Source: Oscarella lobularis (Eukaryota; Porifera; Homoscleromorpha; Homosclerophorida; Oscarellidae). From it: DNA of 64,000 bases. The notes below the pieces were generated by a model. That model ran no database searches. It had not been told where the DNA came from and was given only the letters and a program-made list of their open reading frames with translations. The stretch lies in the NCBI RefSeq assembly GCF_947507565.1, contig NC_089175.1:6251733-6315732 (forward strand), in the 5' to 3' direction. The translations under genes and the position numbers were made by a program. Positions 11,176 to 24,965 of this stretch are shown piece by piece (position 1 is the stretch's first letter; each line of letters starts with the position of its first letter).

Positions 11176-14100
11176 CTAAGGGCATTTCGTGTACCTATCA
11201 CCATCGTCGACGCCACCCTTGACGTCAGGCTCGAGATAATCATCCTGAGAGGCCACGGGCCCTCCATTGGCTCCAAGCGGCGGCGCATCGTAGGTAGGAT
11301 TGGCCAGAGAGACAGCACCCCCATCTTCCCTCGCCGTCGCCGCGGCAGGGGGAGCGGCGATCGCGCCCGTGTCCGTCTCGGCGTTATTCGTGTACAGAAT
11401 CGTCGCCCCGTAACCCGGGTTGGGCGCACGATATCGCCACGCCGTGCCGGACATGTCCTCGTACGCAGACGACGGCGGCGGTAGAGGCATGGCGCCGATG
11501 ACGTCATAAAAAGGTTCGTCGTCGATGTTTTTCATTTTGGCGGCGACGCGTTCTTCGTCGACCGCCACTTGGCACGCCGACATCGACATCGACATCGCCA
11601 TCGACGAATTGTTATTTTGAGTTGCCGGCGGCGGTACTATGATGATCGATCTCTGCTTCGATCGACGACGCAGGAAGACGAGTAGGACTATTATGATGAT
11701 GATGAGGAGAATGAATCCGGCGGCGACTCCGATGTAGAGACCGAGATTTGAACTATTCTTTTCGTCTGTGCTGCCTGCAGGATCTAAATGGAAGACGTAT
11801 AGATTGCTGTGGTTGGGCGCTCTCTTGCCTCTACCTCCAATGCACTCTGCTGGACATTCTTCCGTCTCACAACTGTATGATCCCACCGTATTATGGCACA
11901 CTTCATCCGAACCGCACGGCGATTCTTCCTGCTCACATTCGTCGATGTCTTAACGAGGGCCGAAGAAGAAACGTATTTATTGCGTCTTTGCTTTCGTTAT
12001 TGAACTCACCGCTGCACACGTTTTTTTCTACCTCTTTGTTCCATACCCCGTTTTCAAGACAACTTAGGATCATAGGACTTGTCGGCTGCATACTATATCC
12101 GTCTTGACAGGTGATCTGCGCCGTCGTGCCAACCCATCGGCTATCATTCGAAAAAGACACTTTCGTCGAACTGGGCAAATAGTCAAGGTGATTGCACTGA
12201 ATCAGACTGCATGGGTGACCGTCGCCGGCGTTTGTATAGCCGGGTTTACACGAACACAAGTAATCGCCTGAGGTATTATTGCACACCGTATTGACACCGC
12301 AGTCGTTTAGACCATCTGCACACTCGTCGACGTCTAAAAAATTATATATACACATACATACATATACATGTAATAAATTGGTCAACATGACTTGCCTGTA
12401 TCGCAGAGATCGCCCGTGTATCCGGATTGACACGTGCAGGAGAAGGAATTTACGAAATCAGAGCAATGCCCATGAAGACAAGGATTCCCTGAACACTCGT
12501 CGATATCTTTATAGACAAAAAACAAATTTAACTTATACACTCATTGTATCATACGCAATTTCTCACCTGTAGAGCAAAACTGTCCGGTGTAGCCAGGCTG
12601 ACAATCGCACGTAAATCCGTCAGCACGATTGCGACATGTGGCACTGTTCAAACAAGGATTGCTTCGACACCGATTCATATCTACGAAATCAATATTTATT
12701 TTTTGAGTGAGAGAAGTCTGAAGCAAGAGTCTCCCTCATACCAACGTTGCAAGTCGATCCGATGAAGTCCGACGGACATGCGCAGCTGAAGCTGTTCGGA
12801 ATAACAGAACACGTCCCCCCATTCTGACAAGGATGATCATCGCATCCCGACCCACCTGAACAAAAAGATTTATAATTATAGGACTAATAGCATCACTAAT
12901 TCACTTTGGTCGCACAGAGGTCCCAACCAATGGGACCGGCAAACGCAGTCATTCCCGTTAACGCAAACACCGTGTTCTATAAGAAGAAACGAACACCCAC
13001 GTCAACAGAGAGTGCAAAGAGTAATAACGGACGCGCTCACTGCATCCGCTCTTCTCCACGCACTCCGAACACGTATTCCCTTTCCAACCAGGATCACAAC
13101 TGGCAAAGGCATCATTACTCAAGAGAACTTCATCAAATCGACAGACGTCTTACGTGCATTGCCCAGGCTTCGTACAAGAGCCGTGGTCCTTACTACAACC
13201 GGTCTTGCAAATAGCTATAAGAAGAGAAAAAAAAGGCGTTTTTTCTCATAAGACGGAAGAAAGATATGAATACGAGTTTTGCATTGAGGAGCTCCCGTCC
13301 ATTCGCTCATGCACTTCCGCTGGCCCGTCGTACGATCGCACGTATAGTGCCCAGTTGCGTCAGAGTCTTGCGGCACGCAGAGCACCGAACAGTCGCCGTA
13401 GTAATTCGCGTCGCACTGAACGCGCCATTTCAGCGAGAGCGTCTTGCTATACTTTCCCTTTATCGTCAACGAACTCCACGCGCTCGAAACGCCCGCGTGG
13501 GCAATGCCCGGTCGCAAGACGTCGACAAGATCGTCCCTGTTAATTGAATCGTCGTCCCATATAGTTAATTTTAAACTAAACGAATTCTAAAAAAATATTA
13601 ATTAATTAATTAATAAGTAAATTAATTAATGAAATTTTTTCTCGTGCTTACCTTCCAGGCTCCGCTAAAACCGAACAAAAATGGATTGTCAAGTTTATTT
13701 TTGAGTGCGTTTTTTCCAATTGAGAAGGTAACGCTGTCGTCGAACTCGCCCGTCGTGCGCGTCCCAATGCACGTATTGTCATTGCTCGCATTATAGTCGC
13801 GATAGCAGACGACGACAAAGTTATCGCAGTCGTTTCTACAGCCCCGCGAGAAGATTGAATCGCAACATAGCCCTTTGAAGTCTTTGCTCGCCGAATGTCT
13901 GTATTGGTCGAATTGGATTTCCAGCGTGCCGTCGCCCTGAAAAAGATATAATAATAAAGTCGCGTGACCGCTTTCTTGCCAATTTGCGGCTCGTGGGATC
14001 ACATCCGGTTTTCTGTAGGGCGGATGAGCGTGGGAGACTCGGAGATAAAGAGGCTTCTGTTTTCAACTTTCTAGAGTGCTACTACACTGTATGTGGTTTT

Positions 14101-14249
14101 ACGCGATCCACGGGCGATCGATCGCGAGGATGGGCGACGTTAGGACTTAGGACGGACTTGGGTGTCCGATTCCGTTGTTCTTCCTTTTGTCTCACCTGCG
14201 CGGTGTGGAAGAACGACGACAACAGGAGGATGACAGCGACGACAAGCAT
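11176..14249 (-). CDS. Delta-like DSL Notch ligand with a Sushi domain, copy A1
   Basis: Single-pass Notch ligand. Exon 1 (14196-14249) is the signal peptide [18 protein letters not shown]. Exon 2 (13652-13936) is the MNNL region with [13 protein letters not shown]. The next exon (from 13586) carries the DSL domain: [17 protein letters not shown], then [14 protein letters not shown]. Then come about six EGF repeats, several with DxDEC calcium-binding starts ([26 protein letters not shown]), a Sushi/CCP module with four cysteines ([18 protein letters not shown]; 12010-12200), a truncated EGF ([13 protein letters not shown]) and the membrane helix ([20 protein letters not shown]). The tail of about 170 residues has tyrosine motifs FYDVIG, YEDM, NPTYD and DYLEPD and ends RYTKCP. 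The Sushi module before the membrane is not usual for Delta. The frame appears intact across visible exons. Confidence 0.85.
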
Positions 14250-14837
14250 TGTCTTTTCCCCGAGCAGCGAAGAAATTTCGAAGAGCAAGCGTCAGATCAC
14301 GCTCCGTAACCAAGCGTCGGATGACCGTCGAATGAACGTAAAGTAGCTACGCCAGCTACGCCCATGCGGAAGGCGCGCGTTACTACCTACTGGTTCTTAC
14401 CCTACCCTGACCAATTGCACCACAGGAAACCAAGACGCTAGAAGAGAATCGTCTCTAGGATCCATGATTTGACGTGCAGTGAGCAAAAGCAGATGAAGGT
14501 ACAGTAAGAGCAGCAAGTTCCTGCCATACTAAACGGCGTGACTGCACTCTCAGCAGAACCGCAAAAAATGGGCACTGTCCCTGGGCAAGAAAGAAGTGGA
14601 AACCTCCATGAAGCGAAAACCTCATCATCACTCGACCTACCCTTCCAGAACAAGCTGCTATTGCCTAACAATTTCGATGCAGGGACTCGGACAAAAAAAA
14701 ACGACATGCAAATTCTGAACTGAAAACTGCGTGGGCTGACGTGATCAACATTGGGAAATGTACTACACCAGTAGACCATCTTCCTCTAATCGCATTTCGT
14801 GTACCTTCTTCATAAACGAGCGTACGACCAACATACG
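14250..14837. other. Spacer between the two copy A Delta-like genes
   Basis: Contains the 5' flank of A1 (AGCTACGCCAGCTACGCCC near 14345, also found upstream of the copy B gene) and the 3' flank of A2. Parts near 14470-14720 echo pieces found near 10000 and 11050 (for example CGACATGCAAAATTCTGAACTG-like sequence), suggesting older local duplications. No independent gene is supported. Confidence 0.4.
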
Positions 14838-17821
14838 TTAGACGAGCTGGACATCAACGCCGCCGCCACCCTTGACGTCAGGCAAGACATACTGATCCTC
14901 AGAGGCCGGCCGATCCTTTAAATTTTCCGCAGCGGCGACGCCCGTTTCAGCCAGCGAATTCTCCGCTCCGTTCGCGTCATTGGCGTACAGAACAGACCCA
15001 TAAGCCAAATTGCGAGCGTCGAATGCCACGGCCGACATATCCTCGTACGTTGGGGGTGGCGAACGGTCACCGATGGCGTCATAAAAGGGGTCATGTTTCC
15101 TTTCGGCGTTGACGTGTTCTTTGTTGACGTGTTCTTTGTCGACCGCCGCTTGGCACGCCGACATCGTCATCGCCATTGACGACGACGACGACGACGACGA
15201 CGGCTTTTCATATTGAGTTGGTGGGGGCGGTACTATGGTGATTGATTCCCGTTTAGATCGGCGACGTACGACGAGGAGGATGACTATTATGATGACGATG
15301 AGGAGGAAGACTCCGACGGCGACTCCGACGTACAGACCGATATTTGAAGAATTATTCTTTTCGTCGATGACGCTTCCAGGAGTCCCTAAATAAAGCAATT
15401 TAAAAAAATATGACGGCTTAGATGGCTGGGTTGTCTTGATTATAGCATCTGTGCCTCTACCTTCACCGCATTCCGCTGTATCGCCGTCCGAACATGGAGA
15501 AATCGTCGTCGGCGCTTGCGTCCATTTCTCCGTCTCGCATATGTACGATCCCACCGTATTACGGCACACTTCACCAAGAAAGCACGGCGGTGGAAATAAC
15601 TGACATTCGTCAATATCTTACCGAGGAGAAAAAGAGCATTTGTTACGTCTTTGTTTTTTTGTTATCAATCTCACCGCTGCATATGTTTGCATTGACCTCA
15701 CCGTCCCATTCCCCGTCGTCAAGACAACGTAGGCTCCAAAGACTTCCAGGCTGCATTTTATATCCGCCTCGACAGATGATATGCGCCGTCGTGCCAACCC
15801 ATCGGTTATCGTTTGAAAACGTCACTCTTGCCGCGGAAGCAGCGAGCAAACTGTCGAGGTTCTTGCACTGAATCCGGGTGCACGAGCGACCGTCGCCTGT
15901 GTCTGCATAGCCAGGTTGGCATGGACACAAGTATCCACGTACTGTATTCTGGCACACCGTATTGGCACCGCAGTTGTTTAGACCAGATGCACACTCGTCA
16001 GAGTCTGAAAAATGACATGTACATACATATAATAAAGCGGTCTATATGACTTGCCTGCATCGCAGCGACGGCCCGTATATCCGTAATGGCACCGGCAGGA
16101 AAAGGCATTTACGAGATCAGAGCAAATCCCATAAACGCAAGGATTACTCAGACACTCGTTGATCTCTTTATGAACAAATAACAAATTTAACTTATACACT
16201 CGTTGTGTGTTTCTTTTTCTTGCCTGTAGAGCAAAAGTGTCCTGTGTAGCCAGGCCGACATTTGCACTCAAATCCGTTGGGCAGATTTTGACATGTGGCA
16301 CCGTGCATACAAGGATTGCTTTGACACAGGTTCATATCTAATTATTTACTGTACTTCAGATTGAGACACGTAATTGTTTCTCGCTCATACCAACGGTGCA
16401 TGTCGATCCGGTGAAGCCTGATGGACAATCGCAGCTGAAGCCGTTTGAAATGACGGAGCACGTTCCTCCATTCTCACAAGGACGACTGTTGCATGCAGAC
16501 CCATCTGAACAGAGAGGGATATTCATTATACATGTAGAAAGAAAAGCACCACTAATTCTCACCTTGGTCGCACAGGGGTCCGAACCAGGGTGGCTGGCAT
16601 ATGCAGTCGTTCCCGCTTTGACAAAAGCCGTGTTCTATAAGAAAAATTCTATCAAAGGAGAATGCAAAAGTCACAATGACACTCACTGCATCCGCTCTTT
16701 GGCACGCAAATATTTGAACATGTACTCCCTGTCCAACCAGGATCACAACTGGCAAAAGCAGTATCATTACACAAGAGAGAAACTTCAGTAATAGACGTCT
16801 TACATGCATTCTCCAGGCCTTGTACAAGAGCCGTGTAGCTTACTACACCCCGTCTTGCAAATAGCTATAAAGAGGAGCAGAATATCGTTTTTTACTTGTA
16901 AGACGGAAGAGGAATTTTCAATACGAGTTCTGCACTGAGGAGCTCCCGTCCATCCGGCCAAGCACAAACGCTGTCCTGTCTGAGGATCGCAGGTGTAGTG
17001 GCCCAAAAGAAAGAAGTCTTGCGGCTTGCAGTACACCGAACAGTTGCCGTAGTAATACGTATTGCATCGAACGCGCCATTGAAGCGAGAGAGTCTTGCCG
17101 TATTTTCCATATAGCGTCACCAACGAGCTCCAGTTGCTCGGGACGCTCGCGTGAGCAATTCCCAATCGCAAGACGTCGACAAGATCGTCCTTAAAGGGCG
17201 GCGAGTCGTCGTCCCAGATGGTAATTTTCAAACTAAAGGAATTCTACAAATTCGTAAAGTAAGCATTGAAAATATGGAGAAGTTTTTCTCGTTTACTTTC
17301 CAGGCATCAAAACCGAACGAAAAAGGATTGTCGAGATGTGACTTCGGGAAGGTAATATCGTCGTTGTTGTAGAAGTAGTCCGTCGTGCGGTTCCCATCCG
17401 TGCACGCATTGTCATCGCTCGGATTATAGTCGCGATAGCAGACGACAAAATAGTTATCGCAGCTGCCGACACAGCCAAAGGGGAAAATATCATCGCAACA
17501 GGAACCTGTGTAGTGTTTGCCATCCGGATTTTTGTATTCGATGAATTTAATTTCCAGCGTACCGCCGCTCTGTAAAAGATAAAATGAAGTCGGAGCGCAT
17601 GATCGCGTCAATCCGATTTTGCATGGAACGCACTATCATGCGGTGTCCGTCTGTGTATAGGGCAGATGAGACTGGGAGACGTATAAAGAGTCTATCTAGT
17701 TCGGGCGAGGTTGAGGTTGTGTGTCTGATTCCCTTGTTCTTTTTTGTCTCACCGGGAAGAGAAACGACAGCGCCGTGTGGAAGAGCGACGACAACAGGAG
17801 GATGACAGCGACGACGAGCAT
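14838..17821 (-). CDS. Delta-like DSL Notch ligand with a Sushi domain, copy A2
   Basis: Paralogue of A1 in the same order. Start ATG 17819-17821 gives signal peptide [22 protein letters not shown] part: [26 protein letters not shown] part: [17 protein letters not shown] and [17 protein letters not shown] repeats follow ([43 protein letters not shown]), then a Sushi module ([18 protein letters not shown]) and a short truncated EGF. The membrane helix is [20 protein letters not shown]. The tail has a serine run coded by (GAC)n on the plus strand (15180-15205), tyrosine motifs FYDAIG, YEDM and YVLPD, and ends VDVQLV, which fits a PDZ-binding C-terminus. Copy B lacks a counterpart, so A2 is a tandem duplicate gained in A or lost from B. 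Confidence 0.85.
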
Positions 17822-18430
17822 TGTCTTTTCCCCGAGCAGTGAGGAAATTCTGAAGAGCAAGCGCCAGATAACGCTCCGACTTCCGTACTAGTCCGTCGCC
17901 AAGCGTTGGACGACCTATTATATCCCTGACTTAACGAACTTACCTAACTACGCCCATGCATTACCAAATTTGCCTCCAGGAAAAATGTTTTAGAGAATGT
18001 GGCTTCTAAAACACGGTTTTCCGGAAGCGTGCGTGGCTTCCAATCGACGGCTTTCCTTGATTTGTTATCAGCAACGTGGCGTGATAGTGAGCAAGTATGT
18101 AAGCGAAGCTCTACTCGCTCACAAGCAAAGTGGTCTGGTTTGAACGTAGCAGCATGGCACTGAGCTCAAAAAAGCAGCGGCGACGGCATAGAAGCATTCT
18201 ATTTTGACATGTCTTCATCGTACTTCGCTTCTGCTGAACAAGGAGTCTCCGCCAGCGCGGCGACGTTCTTGGCCGACATTTACATCTATAGTCATAAGAA
18301 ACGATCAAGCAATAATAGCCTGCTAAAGTTACGACCTCTCCAACTTGTGGATTGCTAACTACAGGAATGTGCACGACAGACTGGCGTGGTTACCAGAGGA
18401 ACTGCTACGTCATAACTTGACAAACCAGGT
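17822..18430. other. Upstream flank of A2 and right end of copy A
   Basis: No firm gene. From about 18240 to 18430 the sequence matches copy B 34750-34953 (GTCTCCGCCAGC, CCGACATTTACATC, GCACGACAGACTGGCGTGG) and identity stops at CAAACCAGGT (18430 / 34953). That point is the right-hand duplication breakpoint; a truncated MAT2B-like fragment begins immediately beyond it in copy A. Confidence 0.5.
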
Positions 18431-18955
18431 CGTACAGAACAGGCACGCGTAGAACGATTGCCGACGGATCGTGTCGCTGAGCGGCTCGTTCACTGGCGAG
18501 CTTCGATATGCCGTATTTGTTGAGCGGGTTCGGTTCGTCCGTAGGCGCGTACGGCGGACGCGTGCCGTCGAATACGTAGTCGGTGCTCAGGTAGATTGTG
18601 CTCGTGCGTGGAGCGTGTTTTGCCGCTAGTGTTGTTGTCGCGTCGACGTTGATGTGTGTCGTTTCCGTTTCGTTGCGTTCGACGACGTCCGGACGTCGTT
18701 CTGCTGCCGAGTGGACGATTATCGACGGGGAGAAGTCGTCTAGGAGACGATTCGTCGACGTTTTCGTCGCGAAGGTCCACTTTTCGGAGCTGTGAGGAAC
18801 ATTTTCGGGGTGCGGAATGGTTTCGCGAGGGTTTACCGAGCCCGTAGCGCGTGAGAATGCAGTGCCAGCACTTCCCAGCCATTCGATTCAAATTGACGAA
18901 GGAGAGAACGGCCGAGAAGGCCAGAAGCACCCGTAATGAAAACCTTCTTCGACAT
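18431..18955 (-). pseudogene. MAT2B: MAT2B-like / RmlD-type NAD(P)-binding protein, 5' fragment
   Basis: Resembles the regulatory beta subunit of methionine adenosyltransferase, an extended short-chain dehydrogenase. The start at 18955 reads MSKKVFITGASGLLGRSLL (nucleotide-binding GxxGxxG), then WEVLAL. The second exon has SIIVHSAAERRPDVVERN, NVDATTTLAA, TIYLSTDYVFDGTRPPYAP, EPNPLNKYGISKLASE and VLRVPVLYD, all hallmarks of the MAT2B/RmlD family including the YxxxK-type catalytic pair. There is a one-base slip near 18735 (between KVDLRDENVDE and LLDDFSPS), and the gene is cut off at the duplication breakpoint about 18431, losing roughly the C-terminal half. Confidence 0.7.
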
Positions 18956-19142
18956 CTCTCGAGTTGTGATCACGTGTTATCTGCCAATAACTTGAATTCA
19001 TACTTGTCACATAAAAGAGTTCAGCAGCCAGAAGTTAAATATAAAGCACCATACAAATATTTTTCTATAAAAAGACTGGAGACAATGTGCGTTCTATGGG
19101 GAAAAATGAAAAAGAAACAAATACCGTAAGGTAAGACGCTTG

Positions 19143-20161
19143 CTACGAAACATTCGCTTTGTATTCGGCTTCAATGTTGTCTCTGTGAACGCCGCACTTT
19201 TCACAAGCTTGAATAAGAGCAGTTACCGTTGCCTTTCGACCGCGTTCTGCTACCCAATCCTCTATGACCATCATAGCCCGGACGAGATTTTCATCAGACT
19301 TTTCTTTGTACTGTGATATGGCATTGGTTTTTCGTTCCAAAAAGACCACGAGCTTCTGCCATTTCGCTTCTACTAGGCTCGCGACGACTTGAATGAGAGA
19401 AGGGTTGATCTCCTTAGGAAGCACGCCTGCGAAATACATAAAAGAGAATGATAAGATAATGCAAGAGAGAAACTACATCCACACAAGTTTGTACGTTTGC
19501 CTAAACTTTATCATCGTCTTTTGTAGGCGAGAAAAAAAGCCAGGCCAGACTCTACTGCAGCCCTGATGCTAAAAATATCGGGATATAGAGTGCCTAGTAC
19601 ACTGCCTACCTGCCCATTTTGAGTTGTGGCTGCCGCTGGCTATGCCCTAAACTAATATTTGAAGTCGTCTACACATTTTTATCCTGGTCGAGCCAAACCT
19701 TCTTCGAGTCAACCTAAATACAGTATCTTGTCAACTAAATGCGCCACTGGGTATACTGAGTCTTTACATCGACGCCGGTGGTATTATTGACGGCTTCTCC
19801 TACTAAATTGCCGGAAAAAAAGTGCTGATAATTACTGAATGTTATACACTCCAAAGGCTCACTAACCGGGACTGGCTTGAAGTACACTCAAAACAGTTTC
19901 TCCTCCGTCGACCTCTCGAAGCGCTTGGCAGAAACTGCCATACGCTGGTTTCGGTGTCTTCTTCAGAAGGGCGATCACGTCCCTCGCGGCTTCAGTATCG
20001 CCGTCGTTTTTCCTCCTTCTGCGGACGCTCTCATAGTTTTCGTCGGTTAGAAGGTTCTTTGCCTGAAGTTTATCAAGCAGGGGCCCACTAAGAAGGCCGC
20101 TGAGAAGTTGTACAACGTCGGCCTGCGCACGTTGAAGGGTTTTCCACCCAGGATCGGCCAT
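19143..20161 (-). CDS. CRADD: CARD + death-domain adapter (RAIDD/CRADD-like), 192 aa
   Basis: Predicted intracellular adapter that would link a death-domain partner to a CARD-containing caspase. Two exons, 19867-20161 and 19143-19426, join cleanly (CCCG|GTTAGT ... TTTCGCAG|GCGTG, phase 1), giving 192 residues; human CRADD is 199. Residues 10-95 form a CARD (VVQLLSGLLSGPLLDKLQAK, LLTDENYESVRR, CQALREVDGGETVLSVLQ). Residues 105-190 form a death domain (LIQVVASLVEAKWQKLVVFL, AMMVIEDWVAERG, ALIQACEKCGVHRD). The domain order matches CRADD. The gene lies between the two duplicated copies, is single-copy in this window and is undamaged. Assignment to CRADD rather than another CARD-DD protein rests on architecture and length. 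Confidence 0.8.
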
Positions 20162-20499
20162 GAAAGCAGATACGGGAGGTCACAAAGCTGTGACCAGAGA
20201 TGGACATCTATCATTCATTACATCCAGGCATAGACGTTTTATATCTAATCAAAATATACTACAATAAGAGAACCACCCAAAAAACTCGGAAGAAGACTGC
20301 TTTTGATTCCGTGATAGCAAGCGCAGCTAAAAACTTATTTTCAAAAGTACAGCACCGCTGCCTTTGTTAAAAACAAACATAAAAAAAGATGCACCGTGTT
20401 GTTTCTACTCGACTTTTTGAACTACTCTCTGCAGAGAACTAGAACACAAGTAAGTGCACATGTGAATACTTTGTCTGAATCAATATATACCCTTTATTG
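20162..20499. other. Upstream flank of the CARD-death gene
   Basis: AT-rich, no coding signal. It would contain the promoter of the CARD-death adapter and the 3' end of the unrecognised minus-strand gene; no motif is distinctive enough to call. Confidence 0.35.
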
Positions 20500-21220
20500 A
20501 TTTTCTGAGCCATTTTTATCCACTCTGGCGCTGACGCTTCCTTGCTGTTGCTACCGGATTTCTCGTGAATAACCATAGCTTTTGGTTGGGGCTTAGCCTG
20601 GGACTCGGCGCGTTCGTTGAATGATACAATTAAGACTCTCCTTGCTCGTCTTTTTCTTTGCAGCCATCGCTACTAAAGCTGCCGTAGAACCAATGTCTGG
20701 CTGACTGGTTTTCTTCTTATAAGGAAGAGTAGCACGTACTGCTGCGTATGCCCTCAGACTTGATAGATTGTCTCTTCCGCAGCTCCTGCAGCCTAAAAAA
20801 CAAACGTCAATCAGAACAGCAGTCAATAAGATAACTTAAGAATTCCAATAACAGAAAAACAGAGATTGAACCACCGTGAAACCTCTGAATAATGGTCCCA
20901 CTGAAAGAGATTACTACTGGTTATAGAAATCCCGTCTAACTGCCTGCAGCTGCCCCTCACAAAATTAGAAATACCATCTGGTTTCTCGCCAACTGGATTG
21001 CTGTGGTAGTTCCTTTTCTTTAGGACTTTCTGTGGGCGTTTCTTGCTTCGTGGGACTCACTGGTACGGACTGGTCCTAAAGAACAGAATAAAGACAGCTA
21101 CGTCCAGTAAATTAGAAAACAACCGCGGTCTCTTGTTCCTCGGCAACGGCTCTTTCTGGACTAGCAAACCGTGCACCCAACTGACGCACAAAAGAGGCGT
21201 GGACGCGGGCGTAGCGACAT
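20500..21220 (-). CDS. Exons of an unrecognised proline/lysine/glutamate-rich protein
   Basis: Weakly supported minus-strand exons. One exon (20975-21075) sits between a good acceptor (TTCTTTAG|GACCAG) and a donor (GTATTTC) and reads VSPTKQETPTESPKEKELPQ. A downstream stretch near 20510-20610 reads AESQAKPQPKAMVIHEKSG and then SAPEWIKMAQK. An upstream exon, LGARFASPERAVAEEQETA (21130-21215), adjoins the end of ArgRS copy B. The composition is typical of a disordered linker protein. I do not recognise the family. Frames between exons are ambiguous, so the product cannot be reconstructed. Confidence 0.3.
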
Positions 21221-23587
<2,367 letters not shown>

Positions 23588-24435
23588 ACGAACGGAAGAA
23601 AGAACGAAGAACACGAGGCGAGTCGCACCCGGATTGAGAGACAACACCCGTACGTGGTGGTATGTATGTGCATAACAACTTCCTTTTAGAATACGCTTGC
23701 ATCAATAGCCGAAATGTTGCACCACTGCTTTTGGCTATTAGATAGATAATCACTCTACAAAGCACGTCGCTAAAAAATAAAACTAGTATGTCAAATAGTT
23801 ATTGAAAAATCGTCTGCGTTCATATTCTCCTTCTTCTTCCCCTTTGGGCTTATAATGCGTCACTGAATAACGTAAATTTTAGCACATACAATCAATTTCA
23901 CATTCATACCTTCTTTCTGAAAAAATTGACGTATCACCACCGGATGAAGCATAAAGGGCGCGTGGATCGACGTCACTTGAACGATTCCCATCAGCTGTAA
24001 CAGCTGAATCCAATGCAACGTTGCTGCCAATCTGAGGTGCGGAGCCAAGATTTTCTGAAAAAGACCAAACTCCATCAGCTACGGTTTGAATAACCCTCTT
24101 TTCAGTTTTCTAGCAAGGTCCCAAGTTCCGGAACTACGGCTCGAATAATCAGAAAATCATTTAGGTTTCGATACTGTGCGTGTGCGTGCCCCACAAAACA
24201 CACCAGGCACGGTCGATGAGCTAGGAGAAATGACAGCTTCGGTTTGAGAATCGTCTGAACACTGAACAGGAGCCGAACGTTTCTCATCAGCAATTACACC
24301 CAACTCCTTCAATCCTAGACACAAACACAATCGAACCTCGCATCAACAGTATCAATCTATTTCAAGCAATACTTTTCTTGACGGCACGACACGCTGTCTT
24401 GATTCCCATTTGGATCCCAGTCTCGCGGCTCAGAA
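23588..24435. other. Spacer between ArgRS B and the TIR-like gene; copy B deletion junction
   Basis: Around 23690-23980 the sequence departs from copy A, which has the 2.3-kb SLC16 segment here. 23860-24060 contains a possible minus-strand terminal exon (acceptor near 24062, reading NLGSAPQIGSNVALDSAVTA then SSDVDPRALYASSGG) that could belong to the TIR-like gene; support is weak. Confidence 0.35.
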
Positions 24436-24866
24436 CTAAAGGTGGCACGTACTTTCCACGGTGAATGTTTCATTGAAATCGTCCTTATTGACGCCGTACA
24501 GTAGGGGAAAGACGCGTTGGCTGCCCTTATTGGCGAACTTCGTGAAGAGAACGTCGAGAACGGTGTCGGCGTGTTTGACGCCGGTGTCTGTTCCGTCGGT
24601 CGTTTGTGAAGCCGAAGTGAGGAAGCTCGGCGTGACCAGCCAAACGCAGCAGTCCACCGATTTCATCAGCGTAGTCCTTTCCGTTGATCCCCAGTCCAAT
24701 TCGGAGTAAGGAGTCACTTCTGCGAAGAGTTTGAGCTGCTTGCGTAGATAGAATTCCGCCCCTGCCGGATCGTCCTCGTTGTCTGCGACGCTGTGCAGTA
24801 GGAGAACTTTTGTTCTTCCTGTTTAAAGTCGCTTTCGAGTCGTTCGGCAGTAGCTTTACCTGCCAT
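24436..24866 (-). CDS. TIR-like (or SEFIR-like) domain protein, copy B
   Basis: A possible ATG at 24864-24866 (MAG), a very short candidate intron (GTAAAG...AAACAG, about 41 bases) and then RTKVLLLHSVADNEDDPAGA, EFYLRKQLKLFAEVTPYSEL, DCCVWLVTPSFLTSASQT, VLDVLFTKFANKGSQRVFPL and FNETFTVE. The succession of a hydrophobic first strand, an amphipathic helix and a WLVTPSFL strand is what TIR/SEFIR domains show, but a catalytic or box-2 motif is not evident. It lies directly downstream of a secreted LRR gene. It may continue into an exon near 24060. Copy A is broken at the start region. Confidence 0.4.
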
Positions 24867-24965
24867 CGTGGAAACACTGGAAAGTTGTCGGTAGAAGTTC
24901 CCGAATGTGAAATGTATACAGAGGCATCTCACGGCCGAGACAGAACTCGCCGAATCAAGCTAGTT

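Noticed and set aside
10700-11185. Plus- and minus-strand frames through the CT run (poly Leu-Ser or Arg-Glu)
   Set aside because: Artefact of the microsatellite; the real gene here is the minus-strand kinase starting at 10923.
18379-18420. Plus-strand C-type-lectin-like start (CTTDWRGYQRNCYV), also at 34903-34950
   Set aside because: Only about 14 residues before a stop, no further lectin exons found; could be chance.
23860-24075. 71-codon minus-strand frame (LAATLHWIQLLQLMGIV)
   Set aside because: Another frame of the same stretch fits better as a possible exon of the TIR-like gene; neither has strong support.
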